From the NCBI GenBank assembly GCA_934574095.1, contig CAKTMW010000003.1, positions 5,341 through 69,340 on the forward strand: a DNA stretch of 64,000 bases. The letters are read 5' to 3'. A model generated the notes under the pieces. That model was not told the DNA's origin, searched no databases, and saw only the letters and a program-made list of their open reading frames with translations. Position 1 is the first letter of the stretch. Each line of letters begins with the position of its first letter. The position numbers and the translations under genes were made by a program. Source of the stretch: an uncultured Oscillospiraceae bacterium (lineage in GTDB: Bacteria; Bacillota; Clostridia; Oscillospirales; Oscillospiraceae). This document shows positions 16,007 to 25,437 of the stretch, one piece after another.

Positions 16007-16909
16007 ATGAATAACACCGATATGGAGACCTTTTGGGCCGTGCTGGAGCACGGCACCCTGACCGCCGCCGCCGAGGCGCTGTTCATCACCCAGCCCACGC
16101 TGACCAACCGCATCCAGGCGCTGGAGGCGGAGGTGGGCGCTCAGCTCTTTCACCGGGGCAAGGGCATCCGCCACATCGAGCTGACCGAGGCGGGCCAGCG
16201 GTTCCTGCCCCTGGCCTACCGCTGGCAGTCCCTGCTGGACGAGACGAAGGGCGTGGCGGAGGCCGCCACCCGGAAATACCTGCGCATCGGCGCGGTGTTC
16301 TCCACCAATCAGTACATCCTTCCGGCGGCGTACCGCCGCTTCCTCCGCCGGAAGCTGCCGGTGGCCCTGTGGGTGCAGACGCTGCCCGGCCCCGGCTACG
16401 ACGGAGCCCAGCCTGTGGCGCGGGGCGAGCTGGAGATGGCCCTGATGGACGGCGACAGCTTCTATCACCCCCAGCTGGAGCTCACCCCCCTGTGCAGCGA
16501 GGAGACGGTGGTGGCCTGCTCGCCGGACAGCCCCTACGGCGACGTGATCTCCCCCAAGGAGCTGGACCCCAACAACGAGATCGTGGTGTCCTGGCGCAAG
16601 GCGGTGCAGGACTGGCGGGACCACTGGTTCGGCCTGTCGGTATCGCCCCTGCTGTACGCCGACTCCATGCAGGTGGTGAACACCTTCCTGAGCAGCGAAA
16701 TGATGTGGGCCATCGTCCCGGCGGCGGCGGCGCGGGCGCTGGAAAAGGAGGGCCGGGCCCGCATCTGCCGCCTGACCGACCCGCCGCCGGAGCGGGTGTC
16801 CTACCTGATGACCCGCCGGGGCGAGCCCCTGAGCCGGGCGGCCCAGCTGCTGCTGGAGGATATCCGCACCGAGATACACGCCATCGACGGCGCACAGGTC
16901 TTCCTGTAA
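16007..16909 (+). CDS. LysR-family transcriptional regulator
   Basis: This 300-residue protein has an N-terminal winged helix (1-62): MNNTDMETFWAVLEHGTLTA, AAEALFITQPTLTNRIQALE and GAQLFHRGKGIRHIELTEAG, the standard LysR layout. The co-inducer domain begins near residue 90 (LRIGAVFSTNQYILPAAYRRF). The effector is unknown. No divergent target gene lies next to it, so the palindrome over its own promoter suggests autoregulation, with the targets elsewhere. It converges on dnaC with a shared terminator. Confidence 0.92.
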   Translation: MNNTDMETFWAVLEHGTLTAAAEALFITQPTLTNRIQALEAEVGAQLFHRGKGIRHIELTEAGQRFLPLAYRWQSLLDETKGVAEAATRKYLRIGAVFSTNQYILPAAYRRFLRRKLPVALWVQTLPGPGYDGAQPVARGELEMALMDGDSFYHPQLELTPLCSEETVVACSPDSPYGDVISPKELDPNNEIVVSWRKAVQDWRDHWFGLSVSPLLYADSMQVVNTFLSSEMMWAIVPAAAARALEKEGRARICRLTDPPPERVSYLMTRRGEPLSRAAQLLLEDIRTEIHAIDGAQVFL

Positions 16910-16917
16910 TCGAAAAC

Positions 16918-16948
16918 AAGAAACGGGCCCGGAAGGGTCCGTTTCTTG
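16918..16948. terminator. Bidirectional terminator, LysR gene / dnaC
   Basis: CAAGAAACGG...CCGTTTCTTG stem between convergent genes. Confidence 0.8.
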
Positions 16949-16959
16949 CTTGCCGTCTT

Positions 16960-17955
16960 TCACATCTGCTGTCTCCGGCGGAGCTTGCGGATATCCTCGC
17001 CGAAGAAGGGCAGGATGCGGTACTCCCCCTCCAGCCGGGACTGTATCTGGGGCGAATAGCGCTCGCCCAGCTGCTGGGGCGCCAGGTTGGTGTTGATGAC
17101 GGTCTTCTTCCCCGCCAGCAGGCGGCCGTTGATGAGCTGGTACAGGGCGCTCTGGACGAAGCTGGTGACCATCTCCGTGCCCAGATCGTCCACGATCAGC
17201 AGATCGCAGCTCAGATACCGGGCCACGTCCTGGCGGGAGGCGGAGGATTCGTCGGGGCGGAACTTCTCCTCCTCCATCTGGGAGAAGATGTGCTCCGCCG
17301 TGTCGTACACCACGCTGAAGCCCCGGTCGTTGACCACGCGGGCGATGCTGGCGGAGAGGAAGGTCTTGCCCAGGCCCGGCTGGCCCGTCAGCAGCAGGTT
17401 GTCCGCCGAGAGGGAGAAGTGGCGGGCGTAGTCCTGGCAGATGTCGAAGTTGCGCTCCATATTCTCGCGGGGAGAGCGCTTGCGCTGGCCCCGTTCGTCG
17501 CTGTACCAGTCGAAGGAGAAGGTCTCGAAGCTTTGGCCGCCCATGTCCAGCAGCCTGGACAGCTCGGAGAGCTGGGCCTTTTTGTAGTACTCCCGCAGGC
17601 AGCGGCAGACCTGGCCGTCGTGATAGCCGGTGTCGCCGCACAGGGGGCAGGCGGGCTGCTCCTCCAGATAGTCGGCGGGGTAGCCCATGCCGGTCAGCAG
17701 CTGGGCGCGCTCCTTTTGCAGGGCCAGGTTCTCGTCCCGGATGACCCGCACGGCGGGCAGCGGGTCGGCGCCCCGGCGCAGCGCCGAGGAGATCAGCTTG
17801 GGCATGGTGGCGCGCAGCTGCTGCTCGATCTCCCGCAGGCGGGGCTCCGCCGCGTACAGGCGGTCGCGCCGCCGCTGGAACTCCGCGGCGCGGCGCTGCT
17901 TGTCCTCGTCAAACCGGGCCAGCGCCTGGCGCATGATCTTTCCGTCGTATGACAT
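16960..17955 (-). CDS. DnaC/DnaI-type helicase loader ATPase
   Basis: This 331-residue protein starts at ATG 17955 behind AAAGGAGGC. An N-terminal coiled region (15-60) is followed by a zinc-binding knuckle with Cys103, Cys106, Cys117 and Cys119 (CPLCGDTGYHDGQVCRC). The AAA+ domain has Walker A GQPGLGKT (191-198), Walker B LLIVDDLGTE and INTNLAPQQL sensor 1. The layout matches DnaI/DnaC loaders that place the replicative helicase at the origin. dnaD lies upstream on the same strand, separated by repeat E2; in related genomes the two are adjacent. Confidence 0.9.
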   Translation of the reverse strand: MSYDGKIMRQALARFDEDKQRRAAEFQRRRDRLYAAEPRLREIEQQLRATMPKLISSALRRGADPLPAVRVIRDENLALQKERAQLLTGMGYPADYLEEQPACPLCGDTGYHDGQVCRCLREYYKKAQLSELSRLLDMGGQSFETFSFDWYSDERGQRKRSPRENMERNFDICQDYARHFSLSADNLLLTGQPGLGKTFLSASIARVVNDRGFSVVYDTAEHIFSQMEEEKFRPDESSASRQDVARYLSCDLLIVDDLGTEMVTSFVQSALYQLINGRLLAGKKTVINTNLAPQQLGERYSPQIQSRLEGEYRILPFFGEDIRKLRRRQQM

Positions 17956-17979
17956 GGGGGTGCCTCCTTTTTTTGAAGA

Positions 17980-18424
17980 GTTTTCGTCCCTGCGGGGACG
18001 AGGTACTTTTGGCCATTGTCCCAAAAGTACCCAAAAAGACAACCAGAAACCCAGGTTTCTGGACTTCCTGCACGCTGTCCCTTTTACAAATTTGATACCG
18101 TATACCACGCGTTCACAGTACATGGTAGATATCGTTATGTATGACGCATCGACTTTCTTCTTGCGCCGCTGCCGCTCATACGGTGCGACAGTAGACACAG
18201 AAGCGTTGTTCGGCGTAGGCATCAGCGGCAGCGGCGCAGGAGCAAAAGCGATCCTTTTAACGAAACGAAAAAGGAAATTCTGCGTGAACGTGTGGCAGGC
18301 AGTTACAAATCTGTACGCACGATAGCGCGCCCGGAGGTGAAGGAACCGGAGGTTCTTTCCGGTGCTTTTGCCTACTTTTGCCACTGTTGGCAAAAGTAGG
18401 TCGCGCCGGGGCGCGAAACACTCC
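17980..18424. repeat. Family E compound inverted repeat, full copy (E2)
   Basis: About 445 bases separating dnaD from dnaC. The left end TTTTCGTCCCTGCGGGGACG and GTACTTTTGG/CCAAAAGTAC hairpin mirror the right end (CTACTTTTGCC/GGCAAAAGTAG, GCGCGAAA). The centre has GCCGCTGCCGCT facing AGCGGCAGCGGCGC. The whole unit is therefore two similar halves head to head. No coding potential. Confidence 0.75.
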
Positions 18425-18431
18425 CCAACCA

Positions 18432-19325
18432 CTACATATACTCGTCCATCCAGTCGGTTTTGGCGGGCTTCGCGCCGGATTTTTTCGGGGCACGCTGCTG
18501 GCCCTCCTCCACCTGCTCGGCGGTGTGCCAGCCCTGCTGGTGCCAGCGGCGCAGGATGCCGTTGAGATACCGCCAGTTCAGCTCCTTCTTATAGAACACC
18601 GTCTTATCATAGGCCAGGGCCACCGTCTCCGGCGGGAAGCCCATGTCCATCCAGTCCAGGATATAGCGCTGCTCGCTCTCCACCGGGGGACGGCCGCCCA
18701 ATTGCAGCGCCTGCATATAGGCGGCGGTCTTCTCCTGCTTGTTGGCGTAATCCCTGAGATAGCGCCCGGCGCTGTCCTGGTCCATCAGGCCCAGCCGCGC
18801 CCAGTAGGCGCCCTCCTTCTCGATCTGCCGGAGCGTGGGGCGGCGGCCGGGGCCAAACCGGCGCTGCGCCCGCTCCACACAGTGGCACACCAGCAGATAG
18901 ATCACGTCCACCGGCAGGCCCAGGTCGTCATACAGGCCCGCAAGGATCTGCAAGTCGGCGGTTTTCAGCTTTTTGCCCAGCTTCTCCTCCGTCTGGGGCA
19001 CCAGCATACGGAAGCCGCTGTCGGTCTCCAGCAGGTCGGCCAGCTCGCCGGTGGAGTAGGCGCGGCGCTCGTCGGCGGGAGCGGGCCGGGGCTGGGAGCG
19101 CCGCAAAAAGCCCATATCCTGCAAGGCCGTCTCCGCCGCGCCCAGGCGCAGCTGGCTCCAGCCCAGCTTTTCCGCCAGGGTCTCCACGGCGACGGGGCCG
19201 TCCATCCGCTGCAGCAGCAGGTACAGCAGCGCCGCGTCGCCATTGCCGCCCTTCACCAGGGCGTCCACCTGCGAGGCGGAGAGGACCACGCTTTTTTCCT
19301 GTCCGCGGGTGATATAGCCTGCCAT
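18432..19325 (-). CDS. DnaD domain protein
   Basis: This 297-residue primosome protein has an N-terminal winged-helix DnaB_2-like part (about 1-105) and a C-terminal DnaD domain. The latter reads YWARLGLMDQDSAGRYL, then EQRYILDWMDMGFPPETVAL, AYDKTVFYKKELNWRYLNGI and LRRWHQQG; the YxxxxNWRYLxxIL-type end is diagnostic. Together with the DnaC/DnaI-type ATPase it helps load helicase after DnaA opens the origin or at restart. Start ATG 19325 follows GGAGGGAC. It ends eight bases from repeat E2. Confidence 0.9.
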   Translation of the reverse strand: MAGYITRGQEKSVVLSASQVDALVKGGNGDAALLYLLLQRMDGPVAVETLAEKLGWSQLRLGAAETALQDMGFLRRSQPRPAPADERRAYSTGELADLLETDSGFRMLVPQTEEKLGKKLKTADLQILAGLYDDLGLPVDVIYLLVCHCVERAQRRFGPGRRPTLRQIEKEGAYWARLGLMDQDSAGRYLRDYANKQEKTAAYMQALQLGGRPPVESEQRYILDWMDMGFPPETVALAYDKTVFYKKELNWRYLNGILRRWHQQGWHTAEQVEEGQQRAPKKSGAKPAKTDWMDEYM

Positions 19326-19399
19326 GGCGGTCCCTCCTTTCTGATTATCTGGCGAAAAATCTGCGATTTTTCTGCCAAAGGGATTACGGCCGGCATGTA

Positions 19400-19872
19400 G
19401 CCATGCCGCCCTACAAGGGGTGCGAGAACTCTGTAGGGGCGGACGACTCTGTCCGCCCTGACGTTCTCTTTCGTAGGGGCGGGGCTCTGCCCCGCCCGCT
19501 TTTTGTCGGAGCGCTTTCGCTTATTGGGCGGGAGGGGTAGAACCCCTCCCCTACGCACGGTATAACGTACCTGCCCGTTCATCGTGCGGCGGGCCACGTG
19601 GGGCCCGCCCTACGGAAATACGGTCATGCTCTGTAGGGCAGGGCCAATGTGCCCCGCCACATGGTATGCAAATAACGTTCGGTGATCGGTTGTAGGGCGC
19701 GATGCCCACGCAGTGGAGCGAAGCGGAACAAGTGCCCTTGGGGTGCATCGCGTCGGCCCCCTCTGAGAGGGGGCTGTCGCCGCAAGGCAACTGGGGGAGA
19801 GAACAAAAGCCTTTCATTCTCTCCCTCCGTCATGACCTGCGGTCATGACACCTCCCTCACAGAGGGAGGCTT
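19400..19872. repeat. Family A and B repeats
   Basis: At least five A units (GTAGGG.../...CCCTAC), one with the GCAGTGGAGCGAAGCGGAAC module (from 19711), run into a family B unit (CCCCCTCTGAGAGGGGGC ... CTCCCTCACAGAGGGAG). No gene between 19326 and 20050. A TATAAT at 19989-19994 is the likely -10 box for zapA. Confidence 0.75.
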
Positions 19873-20050
19873 TGGCTTCCGCGCATCAAATTCTCCCCTA
19901 TTCTACACGAAAACTCTCTTTTCGTAAAGCGCCGCGGCGAGATTTTCGGAAATTTACAGAAAGTTCTTCCACCGCCTTGAATTTGTGGTATAATGGATTC
20001 TGTATTCGTATGAATAATTTCGGAAAGAATGGACATAGGAGGACTTTATC

Positions 20051-20377
20051 ATGGCAAACCGTGTGACGATGACGATCTGCGGCCAGGATTACACCCTTGT
20101 GGCCGATGAAAGCGCCGCCTATATGCAGAAGGTGGGCGCGCTGGTGGACCAGAAAATGACCGAGCTGATGGACAGCGCCCACGTCAGCCGCTATGACGCG
20201 GCGGTGCTGGCCGCCATCAACCTGGCGGACGAGCTCTATAAGCAGCAGGAGGGCACGGAGAATCTGCGCCGCCAGCTGAAGACCTATCTGGACGAGGCTA
20301 CCGCCGCCAAGAACGAGGCCAGCGACCTGAAGCGCCAGCTGTTCAAGGCCCAGCAGCGCTGCAATAACAACAAATGA
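20051..20377 (+). CDS. zapA: Cell division protein ZapA
   Basis: This 108-residue protein starts at ATG 20051 behind AGGAGGAC. It has the ZapA pattern: N-terminal strand-rich head NRVTMTICGQDYTLVADESA, then a long helix (YMQKVGALVDQKMTEL, VLAAINLADEL) ending in a C-terminal coiled coil from about residue 68. ZapA binds FtsZ and bundles protofilaments at midcell. The stop overlaps the next start by four bases (ATGA), so U32 synthesis is coupled to it. Confidence 0.9.
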   Translation: MANRVTMTICGQDYTLVADESAAYMQKVGALVDQKMTELMDSAHVSRYDAAVLAAINLADELYKQQEGTENLRRQLKTYLDEATAAKNEASDLKRQLFKAQQRCNNNK

Positions 20378-22449
20378 TGGAGCTGCTCTCCCCTGCCGGC
20401 TCCCGCGCCGCCCTTGAGGCGGCGGTGCAGTCCGGGGCGGACGCGGTGTACATGGGCTTCGGAGCCTTCAACGCCCGCCGCAACGCCAAAAATTTCACCG
20501 ACGAGGAGTTCGCCGACGCGGTGGCCTACTGCCACCTTCGCGGCGTGCGGGTGTTTCTGACGCTGAACACCCTGCTGACCGACCGGGAGCTGCCCCAAGC
20601 CGCCGAGGTACTGCGGAAGGCCTCTCAGATGGGCGTGGACGCGGTGCTGGTGCAGGATTGGGGCGTGTTGACGCTGGCACAGGCGGTGACGCCTGACCTG
20701 CCCATCCACGCCAGCACCCAGATGAGCCTGTTCACCTCCGGCGGCGCGCGCTGGGCGGAGCGCCTGGGCATGGAACGGGTGGTGCTGGCCCGTGAACTTT
20801 CCCGCGAGGACATCGCCGCCGTGTGCCGGAATTGCGGCACGGAGATCGAGGTGTTCGTCCACGGGGCGCTGTGTATGTGCTATTCCGGCCAGTGCACCAT
20901 GAGCGCCCTCATCGGCCAGCGCAGCGGCAACCGGGGCGCCTGTGCCCAACCCTGCCGCCTGCCCTACGGCGTCAACGGCCCGTGCCGGAACCAGTTCCCC
21001 CTGAGCCTGAAGGACGCCAATCTGTCGGCCTATTTACAGGAGCTGGGCGACATGGGGGTGGCCTGCCTGAAGCTGGAGGGCCGCATGAAGCGGCCGGAGT
21101 ACGTGGCGGTCATCACGTCCATCTACCGGCGGCTCGTGGACGAGAAGCGCGGCCCCACGGCGGCGGAATCCCAGGCGCTGGAGCAGGCCTTTTCCCGCAG
21201 CGGCTTCACCGACGGCTACTATCGCCGCCGGAAAGGCCCCGCCATGTTCGGCACCCGTCCGGAGAACGCCCCGGAGCCGAAGGAACTGTTCAGCGAGGCC
21301 CGGAAGCTATACGAAAACGGGGAGCACAAATTGGTCCCCATCACCATGCAGGCCGCCATTTTCGCCGGCCGGCCCGCCGCTCTGACGGTCAGCGACGGCG
21401 CTCACGCCGTCACTGTTACCGGCCCTGTGCCGGAGACTGCCCGCAACCGGGCGCTGACGGCGGAGGACACGGCGGAGCGGCTGCAAAAAACCGGCGGCAC
21501 CGTGTTCCGCTGCGAGACGGCGGAGGTAGACATCGGCGACGGCCTGATGCTGAGCGCGTCGGCCATCAACGGCCTGCGGCGCGACGCTTTGGACGCGCTG
21601 GCGGCGGCACGGACGGCCGTTCCGGAACGGCGAAGCCTGCCCACCCCGGCGCTTCCGGAACGGGAGACCTTCTCCCCCGCCGCGCCCAAGCTGACCTGCT
21701 CCATCGCCCGGCTGGACCAACTGACAGACACCGTAGCCGAGAACGTGGCGCTCATTTACGTTCCCATTGAGCTGCTGCCCCGCCTGACGGACTATCGCGG
21801 CAAGGCGAAGCTCTGCGCGGTGCTGCCCCGTGTGTGGCGGGACGGCGACGAGGCGGGTTTCCGGAAAATTTTGGAAACCACCCCCGCTCTGTGGGCGGTA
21901 AGCATCGGCAACGCGGGACATATGGCCATCGCGGATGGCCTGCCGCTGGAAAAGCGGGGCGACTTCGGATTGAACGTGTTCAACTCCCGCGCCGTAGCTT
22001 TCTGGCAAGAGCAGGGACTTGACAGCGTGACGGTGTCCTTCGAGCTGCGGCACCAGCAGGTGCGGGAGCTGCGGAAATACCTGCCCTGCGAGGGCATCGT
22101 GTACGGCCGCCTGCCGCTGATGGTGACGGAGAACTGCATGACCGGCAACGCCGGGAACTGCCGCGGCGACAAGCGGCTATGCGACGGGGACAATTACCTG
22201 ACTGACCGCACGGGAGCCCGGTTCCCTCTGCTGGGGCAGTACGGCTGCCGCTGCGAGATCGAAAACAGCCGCACCCTGTTTCTGGCGGACAAGCCGGAGT
22301 GGCGCAATTGCGGCCTGACCTGGGCCCGGCTGCGGTTCACCACCGAAAGCCCCGACCAGTGCGACGCCGCCCTGCGGCGGTATCTGGGCGAGGGTGAGTG
22401 GATGCCGGAGGAGTTTACCAGGGGATTGTTTTACCGCGGGGTGGAGTGA
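20374..22449 (+). CDS. Peptidase U32-family protein (RlhA/TrhP-like hydroxylation factor)
   Basis: The 691-residue protein carries the U32 domain: MELLSPAGSRAALEAAVQSG, then ADAVYMGFGAFNARRNAKNF, then the family signature EIEVFVHGALCMCYSGQC followed by GNRGACAQPCRLPY, with cysteines that in relatives hold an iron-sulfur cluster. Its length and C-terminal extension (DUF3656-like, then a second Cys-rich area CMTGNAGNCRGDKRLCDGD) resemble RlhA, which hydroxylates a cytidine in 23S rRNA, more than the ~450-residue TrhP. Calling it an RNA hydroxylation factor is an inference from the family. It forms an operon with zapA. Confidence 0.85.
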   Translation: MMELLSPAGSRAALEAAVQSGADAVYMGFGAFNARRNAKNFTDEEFADAVAYCHLRGVRVFLTLNTLLTDRELPQAAEVLRKASQMGVDAVLVQDWGVLTLAQAVTPDLPIHASTQMSLFTSGGARWAERLGMERVVLARELSREDIAAVCRNCGTEIEVFVHGALCMCYSGQCTMSALIGQRSGNRGACAQPCRLPYGVNGPCRNQFPLSLKDANLSAYLQELGDMGVACLKLEGRMKRPEYVAVITSIYRRLVDEKRGPTAAESQALEQAFSRSGFTDGYYRRRKGPAMFGTRPENAPEPKELFSEARKLYENGEHKLVPITMQAAIFAGRPAALTVSDGAHAVTVTGPVPETARNRALTAEDTAERLQKTGGTVFRCETAEVDIGDGLMLSASAINGLRRDALDALAAARTAVPERRSLPTPALPERETFSPAAPKLTCSIARLDQLTDTVAENVALIYVPIELLPRLTDYRGKAKLCAVLPRVWRDGDEAGFRKILETTPALWAVSIGNAGHMAIADGLPLEKRGDFGLNVFNSRAVAFWQEQGLDSVTVSFELRHQQVRELRKYLPCEGIVYGRLPLMVTENCMTGNAGNCRGDKRLCDGDNYLTDRTGARFPLLGQYGCRCEIENSRTLFLADKPEWRNCGLTWARLRFTTESPDQCDAALRRYLGEGEWMPEEFTRGLFYRGVE

Positions 22450-22895
22450 GGGGTGTTTCGTGGCTGCGGCCACGAGGTACTTTTGGCCGTTGTCCCAAAA
22501 GTACCCAAAAGGACAACTTAAACCTGCGGTTTAAGAATCCGCCCGCGCTATACCCCATTTAACTCTTATACCTTTTACCGCACGTTCACAGGACTCTGTT
22601 GCTTTCGTTTCATGTGACGCATCGACTTTCTTCTTGCGCCGCTGCCGCTGATGCGTTGCAACGGTAGAAGATGAATCGCTGTACGGCGGGGCGATGTGGG
22701 CATCGCCCCCTACGAACGGGTACGGATGGACTTCCGTAGGGCGCGATGCCCACATCACGCCGCACGGTGAGCGAAAGAGCCTGTCATTCTGAGCCAGTGC
22801 GTAGGGGAGGGGTTCTACCCCTCCCGTCCGATAAACGAAAGCACCCCGGTAAGACGGCGGGCGGGGTAGAACCCCGCCCTACGAAAAAGTCTACC
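22449..22895. repeat. Family E half copy (E3) fused to family A units
   Basis: The left half of E (GTGTTTCGTGGC end, GTACTTTTGG/CCAAAAGTAC hairpin, AACCTGCGGTTTAAG hairpin) continues to the centre (GCGCCGCTGCCGCTGATG). It then breaks into A units at about 22690. The E right half is missing. 22896-22985 holds only the leader of dut. Confidence 0.7.
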
Positions 22896-22985
22896 GATGC
22901 AACTATTTTTACAGCGCCATACTCTCCGTCTTGTAATATCCGGCACACTTTCTACACTTAGTAATCAAACATCAGGAGAAAAACC

Positions 22986-23435
22986 ATGATCTTACAGATA
23001 AAAGCCCTGTCGCCCAAGATCGGCGACGTTATCCCCGCGCCCCGTTTCGCCACCCCCGGCAGCGCCGCTATGGATTTGTGCGCGTGTCTTGACGGCGACG
23101 TGACCCTGAAGGCCGGGGAACGGCAGGTGCTGCCCACCGGCATCGCCATCGCCCTGCCCAGCGCCGACTACGTGGCGCTGATCTGCGCCCGCAGCGGCCT
23201 GGCCTCCAAGCACGGCATCACCATGGCCAACGGCGTGGGCGTCATCGACAGCGACTACCGGGGCGAGCTGCGGGTGGCCCTCTACAACGAGTCCGACACC
23301 GACTACGTCATCCACGACGGCGACCGCATCGCCCAGCTGATGGTGCTGCCGGTGGTGCAGCCCACGCTGGAATTCGTGGACAAGCTGGACGAGACGGAGC
23401 GGGGCGCAGGCGGCTTCGGCTCCACGGGAAGGTGA
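22986..23435 (+). CDS. dut: dUTP diphosphatase
   Basis: This trimeric dUTPase of 149 residues hydrolyses dUTP to dUMP, keeping uracil out of DNA and feeding dTMP synthesis. All five motifs are visible: AAMDLCA (1), ICARSGLASKHG (2), NGVGVIDSDYRGEL with the catalytic Asp and Tyr (3), GDRIAQLMVLP (4) and the C-terminal P-loop-like arm RGAGGFGSTGR (5). The ribosome binding site is AGGAGAAA. It heads the run dut-maf-mreC-mreD-PBP2. Confidence 0.97.
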   Translation: MILQIKALSPKIGDVIPAPRFATPGSAAMDLCACLDGDVTLKAGERQVLPTGIAIALPSADYVALICARSGLASKHGITMANGVGVIDSDYRGELRVALYNESDTDYVIHDGDRIAQLMVLPVVQPTLEFVDKLDETERGAGGFGSTGR

Positions 23436-23440
23436 GGAAT

Positions 23441-24010
23441 ATGGCAAACATCGTATTGGCCTCCGGCTCCCCCCGGCGGCAGGAATTATTGGGACGCATC
23501 GGCGTCCGGGATTTCACGGTCTCCGTCCCTCAGGTGGAGGAGGTCTGCCCGGAGGGGCTGACGCCGGAGGAGACGGTGTGCCACATCTCCCGGCAGAAGT
23601 CCGGCGCGGTACGCGCCGGAGCGGAGGATATCGTCATCACCGCCGACACCATGGTCTTTCTGGATGGCCAGCGGCTGGGCAAGCCCCGCGACGAGGCGGA
23701 CGCCCTGCGGATGCTGCTGGAATTGCAGGGGCGGCACCACACCGTCTGCACCGGCGTGACGGTGCGGCAGGGTGAAAAGGCCCTGACGCGGGCACAATCC
23801 ACACAGGTGTGGTTCCGGGAAGCCACGGCGGAGGAGCTGAAAGCCTACATCCGCAGCGGCGAACCCATGGACAAGGCCGGGGCCTACGGCGTACAGGGGC
23901 TGGGCTCCCTGCTGGTGGAGCGCATCGACGGCGATTTCTTCAACGTGATGGGTCTGCCGGTGCTGCTGCTGAGCCGGATGCTGGCCCAGTTCGGCGTGAC
24001 GCTGCTGTAA
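23441..24010 (+). CDS. maf: Maf-family nucleoside triphosphate pyrophosphatase
   Basis: This 189-residue protein starts at ATG 23441 behind GTGAGG, six bases after dut. Signature segments are IVLASGSPRRQELL (substrate loop), ITADTMVFLDG (metal-binding), KPRDEADALRML and DKAGAYGVQGLGSLLVERI. Maf proteins hydrolyse dTTP/UTP or modified nucleotides and are linked to septum control in Bacillus. Its position between dut and mreC is the common Firmicute arrangement. Confidence 0.95.
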   Translation: MANIVLASGSPRRQELLGRIGVRDFTVSVPQVEEVCPEGLTPEETVCHISRQKSGAVRAGAEDIVITADTMVFLDGQRLGKPRDEADALRMLLELQGRHHTVCTGVTVRQGEKALTRAQSTQVWFREATAEELKAYIRSGEPMDKAGAYGVQGLGSLLVERIDGDFFNVMGLPVLLLSRMLAQFGVTLL

Positions 24011-24046
24011 CACCCCCTCCCCTATTCAACACAAGGAACTGCTTTT

Positions 24047-24886
24047 ATGAAACGATTTTTTTCCAAAAACGGAATCTGGATGCTGGCCGCGGTGGCGGTG
24101 ATCGTGGTGGTGCTGTGCATCATCTCCGCCGTCAGCTCCGGTACGCCCTTTCTGCGGAACGCCGCCGGTGTGATCGCCTCCCCCTTCCGCTCGGCGGGCT
24201 CCGCCGTGGCGGGCTGGTTCGGCGGCATCGGCGACCACTTTGACAAGGTGGCCGACTTACAGCAGGAAAACGACGACCTCCGGACCCAGGTGGCCGACCT
24301 GGAGCGGCAGCTGCGGCAGGCCCAGAAGGACAGCGAGGAGAACCAGCGCCTGCGGGACCTGCTGGAGCTGGAGAGCCAGCGGCGGGACCTGAAGACCGTG
24401 TCGGCGCGGGTGGCGGAGCGCTCCGTCAGCAACTGGGAAAACGCCCTGACCCTGACGCGGGGCACCTCCGCCGGAGTGGCCATCGGCGACTGCGCCATTG
24501 ACGAATACGGCAATCTGGTGGGCGTGGTGACGGACGCGGGCATGAACTGGTGCACCGTCACCACCATTCTGGACACCACCAGCTCCATCGGCGCCACGGT
24601 GTTCCGCACGGAGCAGGTGGCGGTGGCCCAGGGCCAGCTGGGACTGATGAGCCAGGACTGTCTAGCGCTGACCTATGTGGAGGAGCCGGACAAGCTGATC
24701 GCCGGCGATCTGGTGGTCACGTCCGGTCTGGGCGGCTACTACCCCTCCGGGCTGCCCATCGGCACGGTGACGGAGCTGCGCACCGACACCGGCGGACTGA
24801 CCCAGTACGCGGTGCTCTCCCCCAAGGCGGACATCGGCGCGTTGACCCAGGTGTTCCTGATCACCGAATTTGACGTGGTGGAGTAA
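24047..24886 (+). CDS. mreC: Rod shape-determining protein MreC
   Basis: The 279-residue protein has one N-terminal membrane helix (about 10-30), a coiled coil (about 64-108, LQQENDDLRTQVADLERQLR) and an extracellular beta domain. The beta domain has VAERSVSNWENALTLTRGT, VGVVTDAGMNWCTVTTILD and the MreC end VTSGLGGYYPSGLPIGTV. It scaffolds the elongasome that directs lateral wall growth together with MreD and PBP2 encoded next. No mreB lies in this cluster. Confidence 0.95.
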   Translation: MKRFFSKNGIWMLAAVAVIVVVLCIISAVSSGTPFLRNAAGVIASPFRSAGSAVAGWFGGIGDHFDKVADLQQENDDLRTQVADLERQLRQAQKDSEENQRLRDLLELESQRRDLKTVSARVAERSVSNWENALTLTRGTSAGVAIGDCAIDEYGNLVGVVTDAGMNWCTVTTILDTTSSIGATVFRTEQVAVAQGQLGLMSQDCLALTYVEEPDKLIAGDLVVTSGLGGYYPSGLPIGTVTELRTDTGGLTQYAVLSPKADIGALTQVFLITEFDVVE

Positions 24887-24891
24887 GGGCC

Positions 24892-25398
24892 ATGACGAGA
24901 CGGATGCTGACCATCAAATGGTCCTTTTACGCCTTGTGGACGCTGGCGTTCCTGCTGGCGCAGCAGCTGGTGCTCCCCTATCTCCGCATCGGCGGGGTAC
25001 ACCCCTTCGTGCTGCCCGCCCTGGCGGCCATCGCCGCCTCCTTCGAGGGCAAGCGGGAGGGACCCGTCTACGCGCTGGTGCTGGGGCTGATCTGCGACGC
25101 GCTGTTTGTGGGGGCCTTCCCCTGCTTTTACGCGGTGACGCTGACGGTCTCCGCCCTGCTGGCGGGCCAGGCGGCCCGGCGGCTCATTATGCCGGGGCCG
25201 GTGTGCTCGCTGGCGGTGTTCGCCGGGGCGCTGCTGGTGACGGACCTGTTCAACACCATGGCGCTGACCTACTCCTCCGGTACGCCGCTGGCGGCCTCGC
25301 TGTGGCTGACGGCGCGGGAGCTGGCGGTCTCGCTGCCCTTTGCCATGCTGGTGCATCTGGCGTTTTCCCGCGTTCACCGGCGGTTCTCCGGACGGTAA
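24892..25398 (+). CDS. mreD: Rod shape-determining protein MreD
   Basis: This 168-residue protein is almost entirely hydrophobic, with about five membrane helices (LWTLAFLLAQQLVLPYL, PFVLPALAAIAASF, VLGLICDALFVGAFPCFYAV, VCSLAVFAGALLV and LAVSLPFAMLVHLAF). The acidic/aromatic GLICDALFVGAF segment is typical of MreD. It starts five bases after mreC and bridges MreC and the transpeptidase in the membrane. Confidence 0.9.
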   Translation: MTRRMLTIKWSFYALWTLAFLLAQQLVLPYLRIGGVHPFVLPALAAIAASFEGKREGPVYALVLGLICDALFVGAFPCFYAVTLTVSALLAGQAARRLIMPGPVCSLAVFAGALLVTDLFNTMALTYSSGTPLAASLWLTARELAVSLPFAMLVHLAFSRVHRRFSGR

Positions 25399-25437
25399 GT
25401 CCCCTCCCCCATCCCCGCTGAAAGGAGCGACCTTTCC

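Noticed and set aside
16033-17952. A 639-codon plus-strand frame covering the LysR gene and dnaC
   Set aside because: It is out of frame with the LysR gene and antisense to dnaC, and crosses a terminator. No recognisable domain.
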